DNA of 15,025 nucleotides from Chthonomonas sp035294505 (GTDB taxonomy: Bacteria; Armatimonadota; Chthonomonadetes; Chthonomonadales; Chthonomonadaceae): contig NZ_DATGKU010000103.1 in assembly GCF_035294505.1 (NCBI RefSeq), forward strand, positions 1-15,025, read 5' to 3'. Shown piece after piece: positions 1-6,297 of the stretch (positions are counted from its first letter, which is position 1; the number at the start of each line of letters is the position of its first letter). Below the pieces are notes generated by a model. That model was not told the origin of the DNA. It worked only from the letters and a program-made list of their open reading frames with translations, and made no database searches. The position numbers and the translations under genes are program-made.

Positions 1-25
1 CCCCTCCCCCCATTGGGGAAAGGGG
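1..25. repeat. Inverted C-run/G-run element, copy 1
   Basis: C-runs interrupted by T, then ATT, then G-runs interrupted by A form a near-perfect inverted repeat with CCCCATTGGGG at its centre. The same element recurs at 425-448 with small changes. It is cut by the window edge. Confidence 0.6.
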
Positions 26-50
26 CACCTCGCGGTGGGCAACTCAAGGC

Positions 51-120
51 CGACGCCCTTCCCCTCAGCGGCCTGTGTCGTTTCCTTCATCGCCTATCTC
101 CCTGGCCGCTGCATCGCCGT
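51..120 (+). repeat. Repeat A, copy 1
   Basis: This 70-nt unit begins CGACGCCCTT and ends GCATCGCCGT. It aligns without gaps to 640-709, with about 60 of 70 positions identical by eye. Both copies contain CTCAGCGGCCTG and TGGCCGCTGCATCGC. Here it is followed by repeat B, while at the second site it is preceded and followed by repeat B. Confidence 0.8.
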
Positions 121-130
121 GCGCTAGCAC

Positions 131-207
131 CTCCCGAATCGGGGGAAAGGAAGGGATAGGGGGCGCACAAGACAGACTTGCTGTGCTAATTGCCTCTAGA
201 ACCATGA
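131..207 (+). repeat. Repeat B, copy 1
   Basis: This unit starts CTCCCGAATCGG and contains GGAAAGGAAGGGATAGGGGG. It ends with CTCTAGAACCATGA. It aligns closely to 542-618 over 77 nt and partly to 716-780. Confidence 0.8.
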
Positions 208-279
208 AGCCGTCAGTCTCTGCGGCCTCACCCCTACCCCTCAGAACGGGTGGGAATGGAAACTCAAGATTTCTCGCCT

Positions 280-381
280 TCGGCTCGAAATGACAGGTGT
301 GGTATCGGCTCGAAATGACAGGTGTTTATCTCACGAGAAATGACAGTTGTTCATCTCGTCTTCGGTTTGAAATGACAGGCG
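280..381 (+). repeat. Short irregular array with GAAATGACAG core
   Basis: Four copies are visible: 280-300, 305-325, 331-350 and 362-381. The first two are identical (TCGGCTCGAAATGACAGGTG plus one base) with a period of 25. The third and fourth are degenerate (ACGAGAAATGACAGTTGT; CGGTTTGAAATGACAGGC). Gaps of 4-11 nt are too short and irregular for a CRISPR array. Similar AATGACA-type short repeats are widely scattered in some bacterial genomes; that link is a comparison from memory. Confidence 0.8.
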
Positions 382-424
382 CATCACCGGCTCTTCAAGG
401 CCGACGCTGGGGTAGGGCGTTCTC

Positions 425-448
425 CCCCTCCCCCATTGGGGAGAGGGG
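425..448. repeat. Inverted C-run/G-run element, copy 2
   Basis: This is a second copy of the element at 1-25, again centred on CCCCATTGGGG and extending outward to CTCCCC/GGGGAG on the two sides. No T-run follows, so it does not look like a normal intrinsic terminator. Confidence 0.6.
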
Positions 449-459
449 AGATTAGCAAA

Positions 460-482
460 AGGGGCACGGTCACCGTGCCCCT
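460..482. repeat. Perfect 11-bp inverted repeat
   Basis: The arms AGGGGCACGGT and ACCGTGCCCCT flank a single C at 471, giving a perfect palindrome of 23 nt. It has no following T-tract and no adjacent gene on either strand that would need a terminator. It may be a dispersed palindromic repeat or a cruciform-forming site. Confidence 0.75.
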
Positions 483-541
483 ACAGGCGGTTTCCTGTTG
501 ATAGGCTTTCCTTTGAAAAACTAGCCATACTAGCCCCCTTT

Positions 542-618
542 CTCCCGAATCGGAGGAAAGGAAGGGATAGGGGGCGAACAAGATAGACTCGCTCTATAAA
601 CTATCTCTAGAACGGTGA
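542..618 (+). repeat. Repeat B, copy 2
   Basis: This direct copy of 131-207 shares the CTCCCGAATCGG start, the GGAAAGGAAGGGATAGGGGG core, an ACAAGA-AGACT-GCT middle and a CTCTAGAAC end. It is as strongly conserved in the first 35 nt as any repeat in the window. Confidence 0.8.
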
Positions 619-639
619 GATTGCCAGCCTTTGCAGCTC

Positions 640-709
640 CGACGCCCTACTCCTCAGCGGCCTGAATCGTTCCCTTACTCGCTTATCTCTCTGGCCGCTG
701 CATCGCTGT
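640..709 (+). repeat. Repeat A, copy 2
   Basis: This is the second copy of the 70-nt unit at 51-120, in direct orientation, with roughly ten scattered substitutions and no indels. It lies between repeat B copies 2 and 3. Confidence 0.8.
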
Positions 710-715
710 CTGCAA

Positions 716-780
716 GACGAAAGGAGGGGATGGGGGTGAACAACATAGACTTGCTCCATGAATTGGCTCTAGAACCGTGA
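716..780 (+). repeat. Repeat B, copy 3 (5' truncated)
   Basis: This third copy lacks the CTCCCGAATC start. It keeps GAAAGGAGGGGATGGGGG, ACATAGACTTGCT and the CTCTAGAACCGTGA end. It finishes about six bases from the stop codon of the minus-strand S9 peptidase, so the repeat cluster sits directly in that gene's 3' flank. Confidence 0.7.
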
Positions 781-786
781 GGGGGT

Positions 787-3288
787 CTACTTCCTGGAAC
801 TATCGGTCTCAAGGTAGGTGGCTTCGGGTAGTATCTCCCAAAGGGGCGATTCCGCCGCTACCGTGTACTGGGCAACTACATGCCCATTCACCTCGGCTTC
901 CCATTGATGCCCAATATAGGAGTGCTGCACCACACTCTGACCTGGTAACAAAGTGTGGTAGAGCACACGGTCGCTGCCGTTGATCCAGTAGATTTTGACG
1001 GGTTGGTCGAGTAGGTTTCGAAATGTAACCGTGCAGCTGTTATCGCCCCCTTGAGTCAATAGGAACTCATGGGGTGGTTTTTCGTGCAGCAGATGCTGCA
1101 CAAAATAGTCCCACATACGTCGCTGAACGTAAGGGCCGAAGCCGTGACCGGCTTCCGGTATGAAGAGCATGTCGAAATCTTTGTTGGCTTGAATCAATGC
1201 GTTGACAAACTGCATGGTAGAGGCGAAGGGGTTCACATTGTCGTCAAGGCCGCCATGGATCAATAAGAGGTGCCCTTGCAGTTTAGAGGCCAGAGTGACA
1301 TTTGATTGCGCTGCATACTGCGGCCCCACAGGGTAGCCCATCCACAGCTCGTTCCACCACACCTTATCGGTGCGCGAATCGTGGTTGCCAGCCATAGAGA
1401 CGGCCACTTTGTAGAACTCGGGATGGACGAGAAGCGCATGAGCCGACTCATAGCCGCCGGCCGACATGCCGTAGATCCCCACGCGGGTGAGGTCCATGCA
1501 GGGATATTTGGCTGCAGCCGCCTTCATCCAAGCAATGCGGTCGGGGAAACCGCAGTCGCCTAGATTTTTATAGCAAACATCATGAAACGCTTTCGAGCGG
1601 TTTGCGGTGCCCATGCCATCCATCTGCACCACGATGAACCCAAGCTCGGCCAAGGCCTGGTCCGCTCGTTGGGCGCTGAAGGAGAGAGGAGTGTACGAAT
1701 CTTGGGGGCCTGCATAGATATCTTCGATCACAGGGTATTTCTGGTGTGGGTTGAAATGGGATGGGCGATAGATGACACCCCATATATCCGTTTTACCGTC
1801 CCTGCCTTTTGCATGGAACGGTTCAGGGAAGCGCCAGCCGGTTGCAAGCAGTTGGCTGACATCGGCTCGGGCCAATGTACAAAGCAGAGCGCCGTCGGCG
1901 CTGCGCCGTAACTCGGTGATGGGCGGCATATCCACACGGGAGTAGGTGTCGAGATAGAAACGATGATCGGGAGAGAACTGAAGGGTGTGCTGTCCGTTGC
2001 CGGGTGTTAAGCAACGCAGGCCGGAGCCATCGAAGTTGACCGTGTAGTAGTGAATGTAGTAGGGGTTTTGATTCGGTTCTCGGCCACAGGCGGTAAAGAG
2101 GATGCGGCGGTGCACGGCATCCACATCAAGCACGCTTCTAACTACCCATGGGCCTTTGGTTATCTGGTTCTTCACCTCACCGGTTCGCGCATCAATGAGA
2201 TAAAGATGGCACCAGCCGTCGCGCTCGGAGGCCCAGATAATTTCGTGGGTCGCGTCGAGAAATTGGAGGTAGTTGCACGGCGGGTAGATGAACGTGTCGC
2301 TGCGCTCGTCTATCAGAGGGCGGGCGGCACCGGTAGCCGCATCCACCTCATACAGGCACACGCGATGATACCCACGGTAGGTTTGTAGATAGGTAAAGTG
2401 TTGACCGTCGGGCTGCCAACGAATCTCTGGCGGACCACCCCAATCAATGGGGTCGGCCTTCGCCACCTGTTCCGTTCCTTTTTGAAGATCAAAAAGGATA
2501 AGATGATGGATATCCAGTCGGTCGCCAGGAAGATCGTAGGGATAGGCCCGTAAGGTAGGGCGTAGTGAGCCGTTGCCGGGAACAGAGACGACGTTGTACA
2601 TCTGCCCGTGCTCCCCCGGAACGGTGCGCCACGCTGCGAGATAACGGCGGTTAGGCGATAGGGAAATAGCGGAGTAAATGTTCTGTGCGTTGCCGTCGGT
2701 GGTTAGGGGCTTCTCAACGTTTTCGGAGGGGCGCATGAAGATGTTGTTGTTGGCGAGATAAAACTGCGGATAGGAGGGGGACGATGGCTTCGGAGCGGGC
2801 GCAGCGACAGGCAAGGAGAATTTAGGCGGTGAAATATACTCGTAGGAATAGTTCTTTAAGGAGACACGCAGCCATTTTCCCTCCAACGCAAAGGCGATCG
2901 CGTTGCGCTGTGGCGTGTAGAGAAAGTTAGAGAACGGCAGGTGAAGTGGGCTTACGGGCTTACCGGTTATTATAGTAAGAAGGCGGGCGACTTTAAAAGC
3001 ATCGAAGGCCGGCACTTGGCGCCCGGCAGGCGCATCTACCAGGATGAAGGTCGTTCCCTTTGGCGAGTGAGAGGCATACCAAAAGTGATCGCCGTCGGGG
3101 AGCCAGTGCGGTTGAACGGAGGCGTTGGTGACCAGGCGCCCCATGGCTTCAGAGCCGAACTTAGCAGCGCGCTCGTAGGCCTGCAGTATGGCTGAGGAAG
3201 AAGGAGTGGGCGATGGACGAGTATGGAAGAGGAGGAGGGGCGCAGTTAAGAGCGATAACAGGAAAGAGATAGGCCATGAGAGCGTCAT
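787..3288 (-). CDS. Secreted S9 (DPP IV-like) serine peptidase with C-terminal VHL beta domain
   Basis: The 833-residue product starts with a hydrophobic signal-like segment (residues 1-21) and a Ser/Pro-rich stretch, so it is probably exported. Residues about 40-520 look like a DPPIV_N beta-propeller. Residues about 530-740 are an alpha/beta-hydrolase with GMSAGG nucleophile Ser609, Asp682 in HGGLDDNV and His715 in AGHGFG, spaced as in dipeptidyl peptidase IV. The family cleaves after proline or similar residues near the N terminus of peptides. Residues about 750-810 match the von Hippel-Lindau beta domain (TVTFRN, YWIN, HSYIGHQW). The ATG at 3288 was chosen because AAGGAAG lies 8 nt upstream and it begins the signal peptide; the frame stays open upstream to 3405. 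The usual WVYEEE motif of true dipeptidyl peptidases is not seen. It is a lone gene, divergent from miaB. Confidence 0.9.
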   Translation of the reverse strand: MTLSWPISFLLSLLTAPLLLFHTRPSPTPSSSAILQAYERAAKFGSEAMGRLVTNASVQPHWLPDGDHFWYASHSPKGTTFILVDAPAGRQVPAFDAFKVARLLTIITGKPVSPLHLPFSNFLYTPQRNAIAFALEGKWLRVSLKNYSYEYISPPKFSLPVAAPAPKPSSPSYPQFYLANNNIFMRPSENVEKPLTTDGNAQNIYSAISLSPNRRYLAAWRTVPGEHGQMYNVVSVPGNGSLRPTLRAYPYDLPGDRLDIHHLILFDLQKGTEQVAKADPIDWGGPPEIRWQPDGQHFTYLQTYRGYHRVCLYEVDAATGAARPLIDERSDTFIYPPCNYLQFLDATHEIIWASERDGWCHLYLIDARTGEVKNQITKGPWVVRSVLDVDAVHRRILFTACGREPNQNPYYIHYYTVNFDGSGLRCLTPGNGQHTLQFSPDHRFYLDTYSRVDMPPITELRRSADGALLCTLARADVSQLLATGWRFPEPFHAKGRDGKTDIWGVIYRPSHFNPHQKYPVIEDIYAGPQDSYTPLSFSAQRADQALAELGFIVVQMDGMGTANRSKAFHDVCYKNLGDCGFPDRIAWMKAAAAKYPCMDLTRVGIYGMSAGGYESAHALLVHPEFYKVAVSMAGNHDSRTDKVWWNELWMGYPVGPQYAAQSNVTLASKLQGHLLLIHGGLDDNVNPFASTMQFVNALIQANKDFDMLFIPEAGHGFGPYVQRRMWDYFVQHLLHEKPPHEFLLTQGGDNSCTVTFRNLLDQPVKIYWINGSDRVLYHTLLPGQSVVQHSYIGHQWEAEVNGHVVAQYTVAAESPLWEILPEATYLETDSSRK

Positions 3289-3420
3289 ACCGATTGCTTC
3301 CTTTTGAAATACATTGCGTAAGCGAAGATAAAGTAAACTTCTTCTTTGAACCGGCAAAAACCTGCTAACGAGGGAGGAGCCTGTTGGAATTAGCAAGAAG
3401 TGCAAACAATACCGTTTGCT

Positions 3421-3450
3421 TTGCCGTTATTTTTCGATGAGAGGTAAAAT
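3421..3450 (+). promoter_or_regulatory. Probable sigma-70 promoter of miaB
   Basis: TTGCCG (3421-3426), an 18-nt spacer and TAAAAT (3445-3450) predict a start near 3457. This places the upstream in-frame ATG codons (3416, 3437) before the transcript and supports translation from 3479. Confidence 0.45.
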
Positions 3451-3478
3451 AGTAAGGATAAATATCGGAGTTGGAACT

Positions 3479-4951
3479 ATGCAAGAGCTTTTGGAGAAGC
3501 GCACAACAGAGACAGAAGAGGGGCTTGGAGGTTATCATATCCTCACATGGGGCTGCCAAATGAACGAGGAGGACTCGGAACAGATGGGGCTTTTCCTCGA
3601 ACAGATGGGGTATCGCCCTGTGGAGGACATAAATCGGGCTGAGGTGATTTTGCTTAACACGTGCAGTGTCCGTGCCAAGCCGGAGGAAAAGGTTTGGAGC
3701 GTTTTGGGGAAGTTGCGGCACCTAAAGGAGCGGCGCCCGGAGATCATTCTCGGCGTTTGCGGGTGTATGGCACAGGTTCGTGCCGAGGAGTTTCGAGAGC
3801 GGGCACCGCATGTGGATATGGTTATCGGCACGGGCAACATCGCGGCGCTGCCGGAGCTGGTTCGGCAGGTGAAACACCGCCGGGCGCAGTCTGTCGAGCA
3901 AGCGGCTCCCTTGATGGCGACATCGGAATCGCATGACGCAGCGCCTCCAAAAAACTTTGTTCCGCTCACGGCGCTCGCGTTGCCACCGCGCAAGGGAGCT
4001 GTGGTAACCGACGTTCCGAAGCGTGTGGTGGAGCGCAAGCCGAAGTTAAAGGCGCATGTGCCCATTATGTATGGTTGCGATAAGTTCTGCACGTTCTGCA
4101 TTGTGCCCCTGACGCGCGGAAGAGAGCGCAGCCGGCTGCCGGAGGAGATCGTTGCCGAGATAGAGATGCTGGCGCGTCAGGGAACCAAAGAGGTTACTTT
4201 GCTTGGGCAAACCGTGAACTCTTATGGGAAGAACCTCCCCGGCGGCAAAGTGCCCTTTTATAAGCTGCTTGAGCGCATCAACGCCATTCCGGGCATCGAG
4301 CGCATTCGCTTTACCTCGCCCTATCCGCGGGACTTCAGTGACGAGCTTATCGAGGCCATCGCCAGACTGGAGCATGTGTGTGAGCACGTCCATCTGCCGC
4401 TGCAGGTGGGCGATGACGCGCTCTTAGCGCACATGCATCGAGGTTACACGGTGGCACAGTTTTGTGAGATTGTGGAGAAGCTCCGCGCCCGCGTTCCGGG
4501 CATAGCGATCACGACCGACCTTATGTTGGGCTATCCGGGAGAAACGGAAGAGCAGTTTGAAAACACGCTGCGTGTGGTGGAGCAGATTCGGTTCGATTCG
4601 GCCTTCATGTTCGCCTACAGCCCCCGCCCGGGCACGAAGGCGGCGGCCATGGAGAACCAGGTGCCGCGTGAGGTAAAAATCGAGCGATTGAACCGGCTCA
4701 TCACTTTGCAAAACCGCATTACGTGTGAAATCAACGCTCAGCAAGTCGGGCAGATCCAGGAGGTGTTGGTAGAGGGGTTTAGCCGTAAAGACCCCGGCAA
4801 GCTGAGTGGATACACACGCACGCTCAAGTTGGTGCATTTCACCCTGCCTCCCGGCAGCCCACGCAGCCCGCACTCGCTTATTGGGCGTTTGGTGCCGGTT
4901 CGGCTTACAGAGGCGCATCTAACGGGCTTTACCGGAGAGTTTGCGGGATAA
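3479..4951 (+). CDS. miaB: tRNA-2-methylthio-N6-dimethylallyladenosine synthase MiaB
   Basis: This radical-SAM methylthiotransferase adds the 2-methylthio group to isopentenyl-adenosine 37 of tRNAs that read UNN codons. The UPF0004 domain has WGCQMN (Cys26), NTCSVR (Cys62) and GCMAQ (Cys96), which hold one Fe-S cluster. The radical-SAM cluster ligands are Cys200, Cys204 and Cys207 in YGCDKFCTFC, followed by the MiaB-type TRGRERSR. A TRAM-like RNA-binding segment closes the protein from about residue 420. GCQMN and IVPLTRGRERSR favour MiaB over MtaB or RimO. At 490 residues it is longer than typical MiaB (around 440-450). The extra length lies mainly in a Pro/Ala/Lys-rich linker (about residues 135-190) between the first two domains. 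The ATG at 3479 has GGAG 9 nt upstream. lacI-type gene follows after 30 nt, so the two may share a transcript. Confidence 0.95.
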   Translation: MQELLEKRTTETEEGLGGYHILTWGCQMNEEDSEQMGLFLEQMGYRPVEDINRAEVILLNTCSVRAKPEEKVWSVLGKLRHLKERRPEIILGVCGCMAQVRAEEFRERAPHVDMVIGTGNIAALPELVRQVKHRRAQSVEQAAPLMATSESHDAAPPKNFVPLTALALPPRKGAVVTDVPKRVVERKPKLKAHVPIMYGCDKFCTFCIVPLTRGRERSRLPEEIVAEIEMLARQGTKEVTLLGQTVNSYGKNLPGGKVPFYKLLERINAIPGIERIRFTSPYPRDFSDELIEAIARLEHVCEHVHLPLQVGDDALLAHMHRGYTVAQFCEIVEKLRARVPGIAITTDLMLGYPGETEEQFENTLRVVEQIRFDSAFMFAYSPRPGTKAAAMENQVPREVKIERLNRLITLQNRITCEINAQQVGQIQEVLVEGFSRKDPGKLSGYTRTLKLVHFTLPPGSPRSPHSLIGRLVPVRLTEAHLTGFTGEFAG

Positions 4952-4981
4952 TAAAGAGTTAAGTTTGATAAGGAGGAGATT

Positions 4982-6076
4982 GTGGCGCGTATAACCCAAA
5001 AAGAGATCGCGAGGCGCTTGAATTTATCTCAGAGCCTGGTTGCCGGGGTGCTAAATAATCGGCCTGGGGTGTGGGTTTCGCCGGAGAATCGGGAGCGCAT
5101 TTTGCGGCTGGCGCGTGAGCTGAACTATCGGCCTAACACGGCGGCACGTGCCCTTCGACGGGGGCGTACAGAGGTGGTGGCTTGCGTGTTCTTCGGGCCG
5201 GCCGGCTATAGCGCCATTGTGGAGACTTTGGCGGATGTGGTGGCGGAAAAAGACTACGACCTGCTTGTGAAGGTGGTGTTGAACGAAGAACAGGCCGCCC
5301 TCCATGTCGCGAAGTTAATGGCTCCGGGCACGTGCGATGCCGTTATCCTTTGGGGGCTGGAGCGCGATATCGAGCGGCCGGCAGCGCAGTTCGCCGAGAT
5401 AGGTGTCCCTTTTGTGGTAAAGGGGCGTTTTGAGGAGGCGCACCCGCAGTGGTATCAGGCGGACTTCGATCATGAGGCGATGATGCGCCATGCCCTCGAG
5501 TTTTTGAAAGCGAAGGGGCATCGCCGCATCGCCTACTTTGGTTATGACGATGGCCTTGTCTACTCCCAAAAACTTTTCAAAGGGTTTGTACAGGCGTTTT
5601 GCGATCTTTTCGGTGAGGAGCCACCGCAAACGTTCCTGGGCTTCATAGTTGGGCAGGGCTTGCCTGAAGAGCATGAGGCCGCCATACTGATGGAACGCTG
5701 GCTGGCTTTGCCGGAACACGAACGTCCTACGGCGGCTGTCTCGGCTGCAGGGCGAGGAACCTGGTACGGGGTGGAGATGGCTTTGGCGCGTCAGGGCAGG
5801 CGGTTAGGCTTTCAGCCCGGCGAGTTTGCCATGGCCGGGCAGGGCGGGACGGAGATGCCTCTGCTGTTCGGTGAGGGCTACGCCTATCACGACGTAGATT
5901 TCATCACCCTTGCACGCGCCATGGGGCAGAAGTTGTTGCTGCCGCTGCTTGAGCGCCAAGAGCCGGAAACCCGTATTCTGCGCCTTCTACCTCAGCTGCG
6001 CCCCATGGAGACGCTTCGCTTTCCGGTTGCTGTGGCATCGCAGCTTGCCGCCGGTCTTTCGCCTTCTACAAACTAG
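4982..6076 (+). CDS. LacI-family transcriptional regulator
   Basis: This 364-residue protein has an N-terminal helix-turn-helix (ITQKEIARRLNLSQSLVAGV, residues 4-23), the family's VSPENRERI and NYRPNTAARALRRGRT hinge region, and a periplasmic-binding-protein-like sensor from about residue 65 to 345. Such proteins repress (sometimes activate) genes according to a small ligand, usually a sugar or nucleoside. Translation begins at GTG 4982, with AGGAGG five bases upstream. The recognition helix carries SQSLVAGVLN where classical LacI/PurR proteins have a T-x-S-x-VLN pattern, so its operator may be unusual. No sugar transporter or catabolic gene is nearby, so ligand and targets cannot be inferred. 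It lies 30 nt after miaB and may be co-transcribed. Confidence 0.9.
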   Translation: MARITQKEIARRLNLSQSLVAGVLNNRPGVWVSPENRERILRLARELNYRPNTAARALRRGRTEVVACVFFGPAGYSAIVETLADVVAEKDYDLLVKVVLNEEQAALHVAKLMAPGTCDAVILWGLERDIERPAAQFAEIGVPFVVKGRFEEAHPQWYQADFDHEAMMRHALEFLKAKGHRRIAYFGYDDGLVYSQKLFKGFVQAFCDLFGEEPPQTFLGFIVGQGLPEEHEAAILMERWLALPEHERPTAAVSAAGRGTWYGVEMALARQGRRLGFQPGEFAMAGQGGTEMPLLFGEGYAYHDVDFITLARAMGQKLLLPLLERQEPETRILRLLPQLRPMETLRFPVAVASQLAAGLSPSTN

Positions 6077-6122
6077 CATCGGGCGGTTAATATCCGGCCG
6101 TGTAGAACCTGGCGCAAGTCGC

Positions 6123-6171
6123 CGCCCTTGAGGGCGAGCGGTTAGGTGAGGTGTAGGGGTGGGAGACCCCT
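6123..6171. other. Two short hairpins between convergent genes
   Basis: The space between the LacI-type gene and purB (6077-6297) contains CGCCCT/AGGGCG (6123-6136) with a 2-nt gap, and AGGGGT/ACCCCT (6155-6171) with a 5-nt loop. Neither has a T-run. They lie where transcription from both sides should stop, so a terminator role is possible, but they may equally be G/C-rich repeats related to those in 1-482. Confidence 0.35.
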
Positions 6172-6297
6172 GCCCCGACACGAATCGTGCACCCGTTGTT
6201 GTCATGGTATCCTCTCACGGGCTAGACAAGGTCGTTAGGTTCTAGGCAGGCCGGGTTCGGTCGTTAAAGCGCGTACTAGTTCTGCCTCGCTGAAACC

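Larger units (their letters stand above)
1..786. repeat. Non-coding repeat-mosaic region
   Basis: No convincing gene is present: the open frames here are short, lack good ribosome sites and run through repeated DNA. The stretch is a patchwork of at least four repeat families, described in the following entries: a 70-nt unit present twice, a unit of about 77 nt present three times, a C-run/G-run inverted element present twice, and a short array built on a GAAATGACAG core. The order is C1-A1-B1-D array-C2-palindrome-B2-A2-B3. The last copy stops a few bases short of the stop codon of the minus-strand peptidase gene. The copies are diverged, which suggests old dispersed genomic repeats. No transposase or tRNA was found. 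Confidence 0.75.

Noticed and set aside
280..381. Possible CRISPR array
   Set aside because: Only four copies, two of them degenerate, with 4-11 nt gaps that cannot be spacers, and no cas genes.
75..983. Short open frames in and beside the repeat region (for example 75-293 plus, 384-581 minus, 777-983 plus)
   Set aside because: They lie in repeats or opposite the peptidase gene, have no SD and show no recognisable protein features.
3289..3405. Upstream 39-residue extension of the S9 peptidase
   Set aside because: The ATG at 3288 has an AAGGAAG site 8 nt away and starts the signal peptide; the extension would bury the signal segment.
3416..3478. Upstream ATG codons for miaB (3416, 3437)
   Set aside because: They lie within or before the likely promoter and lack SD; residues there do not resemble MiaB.
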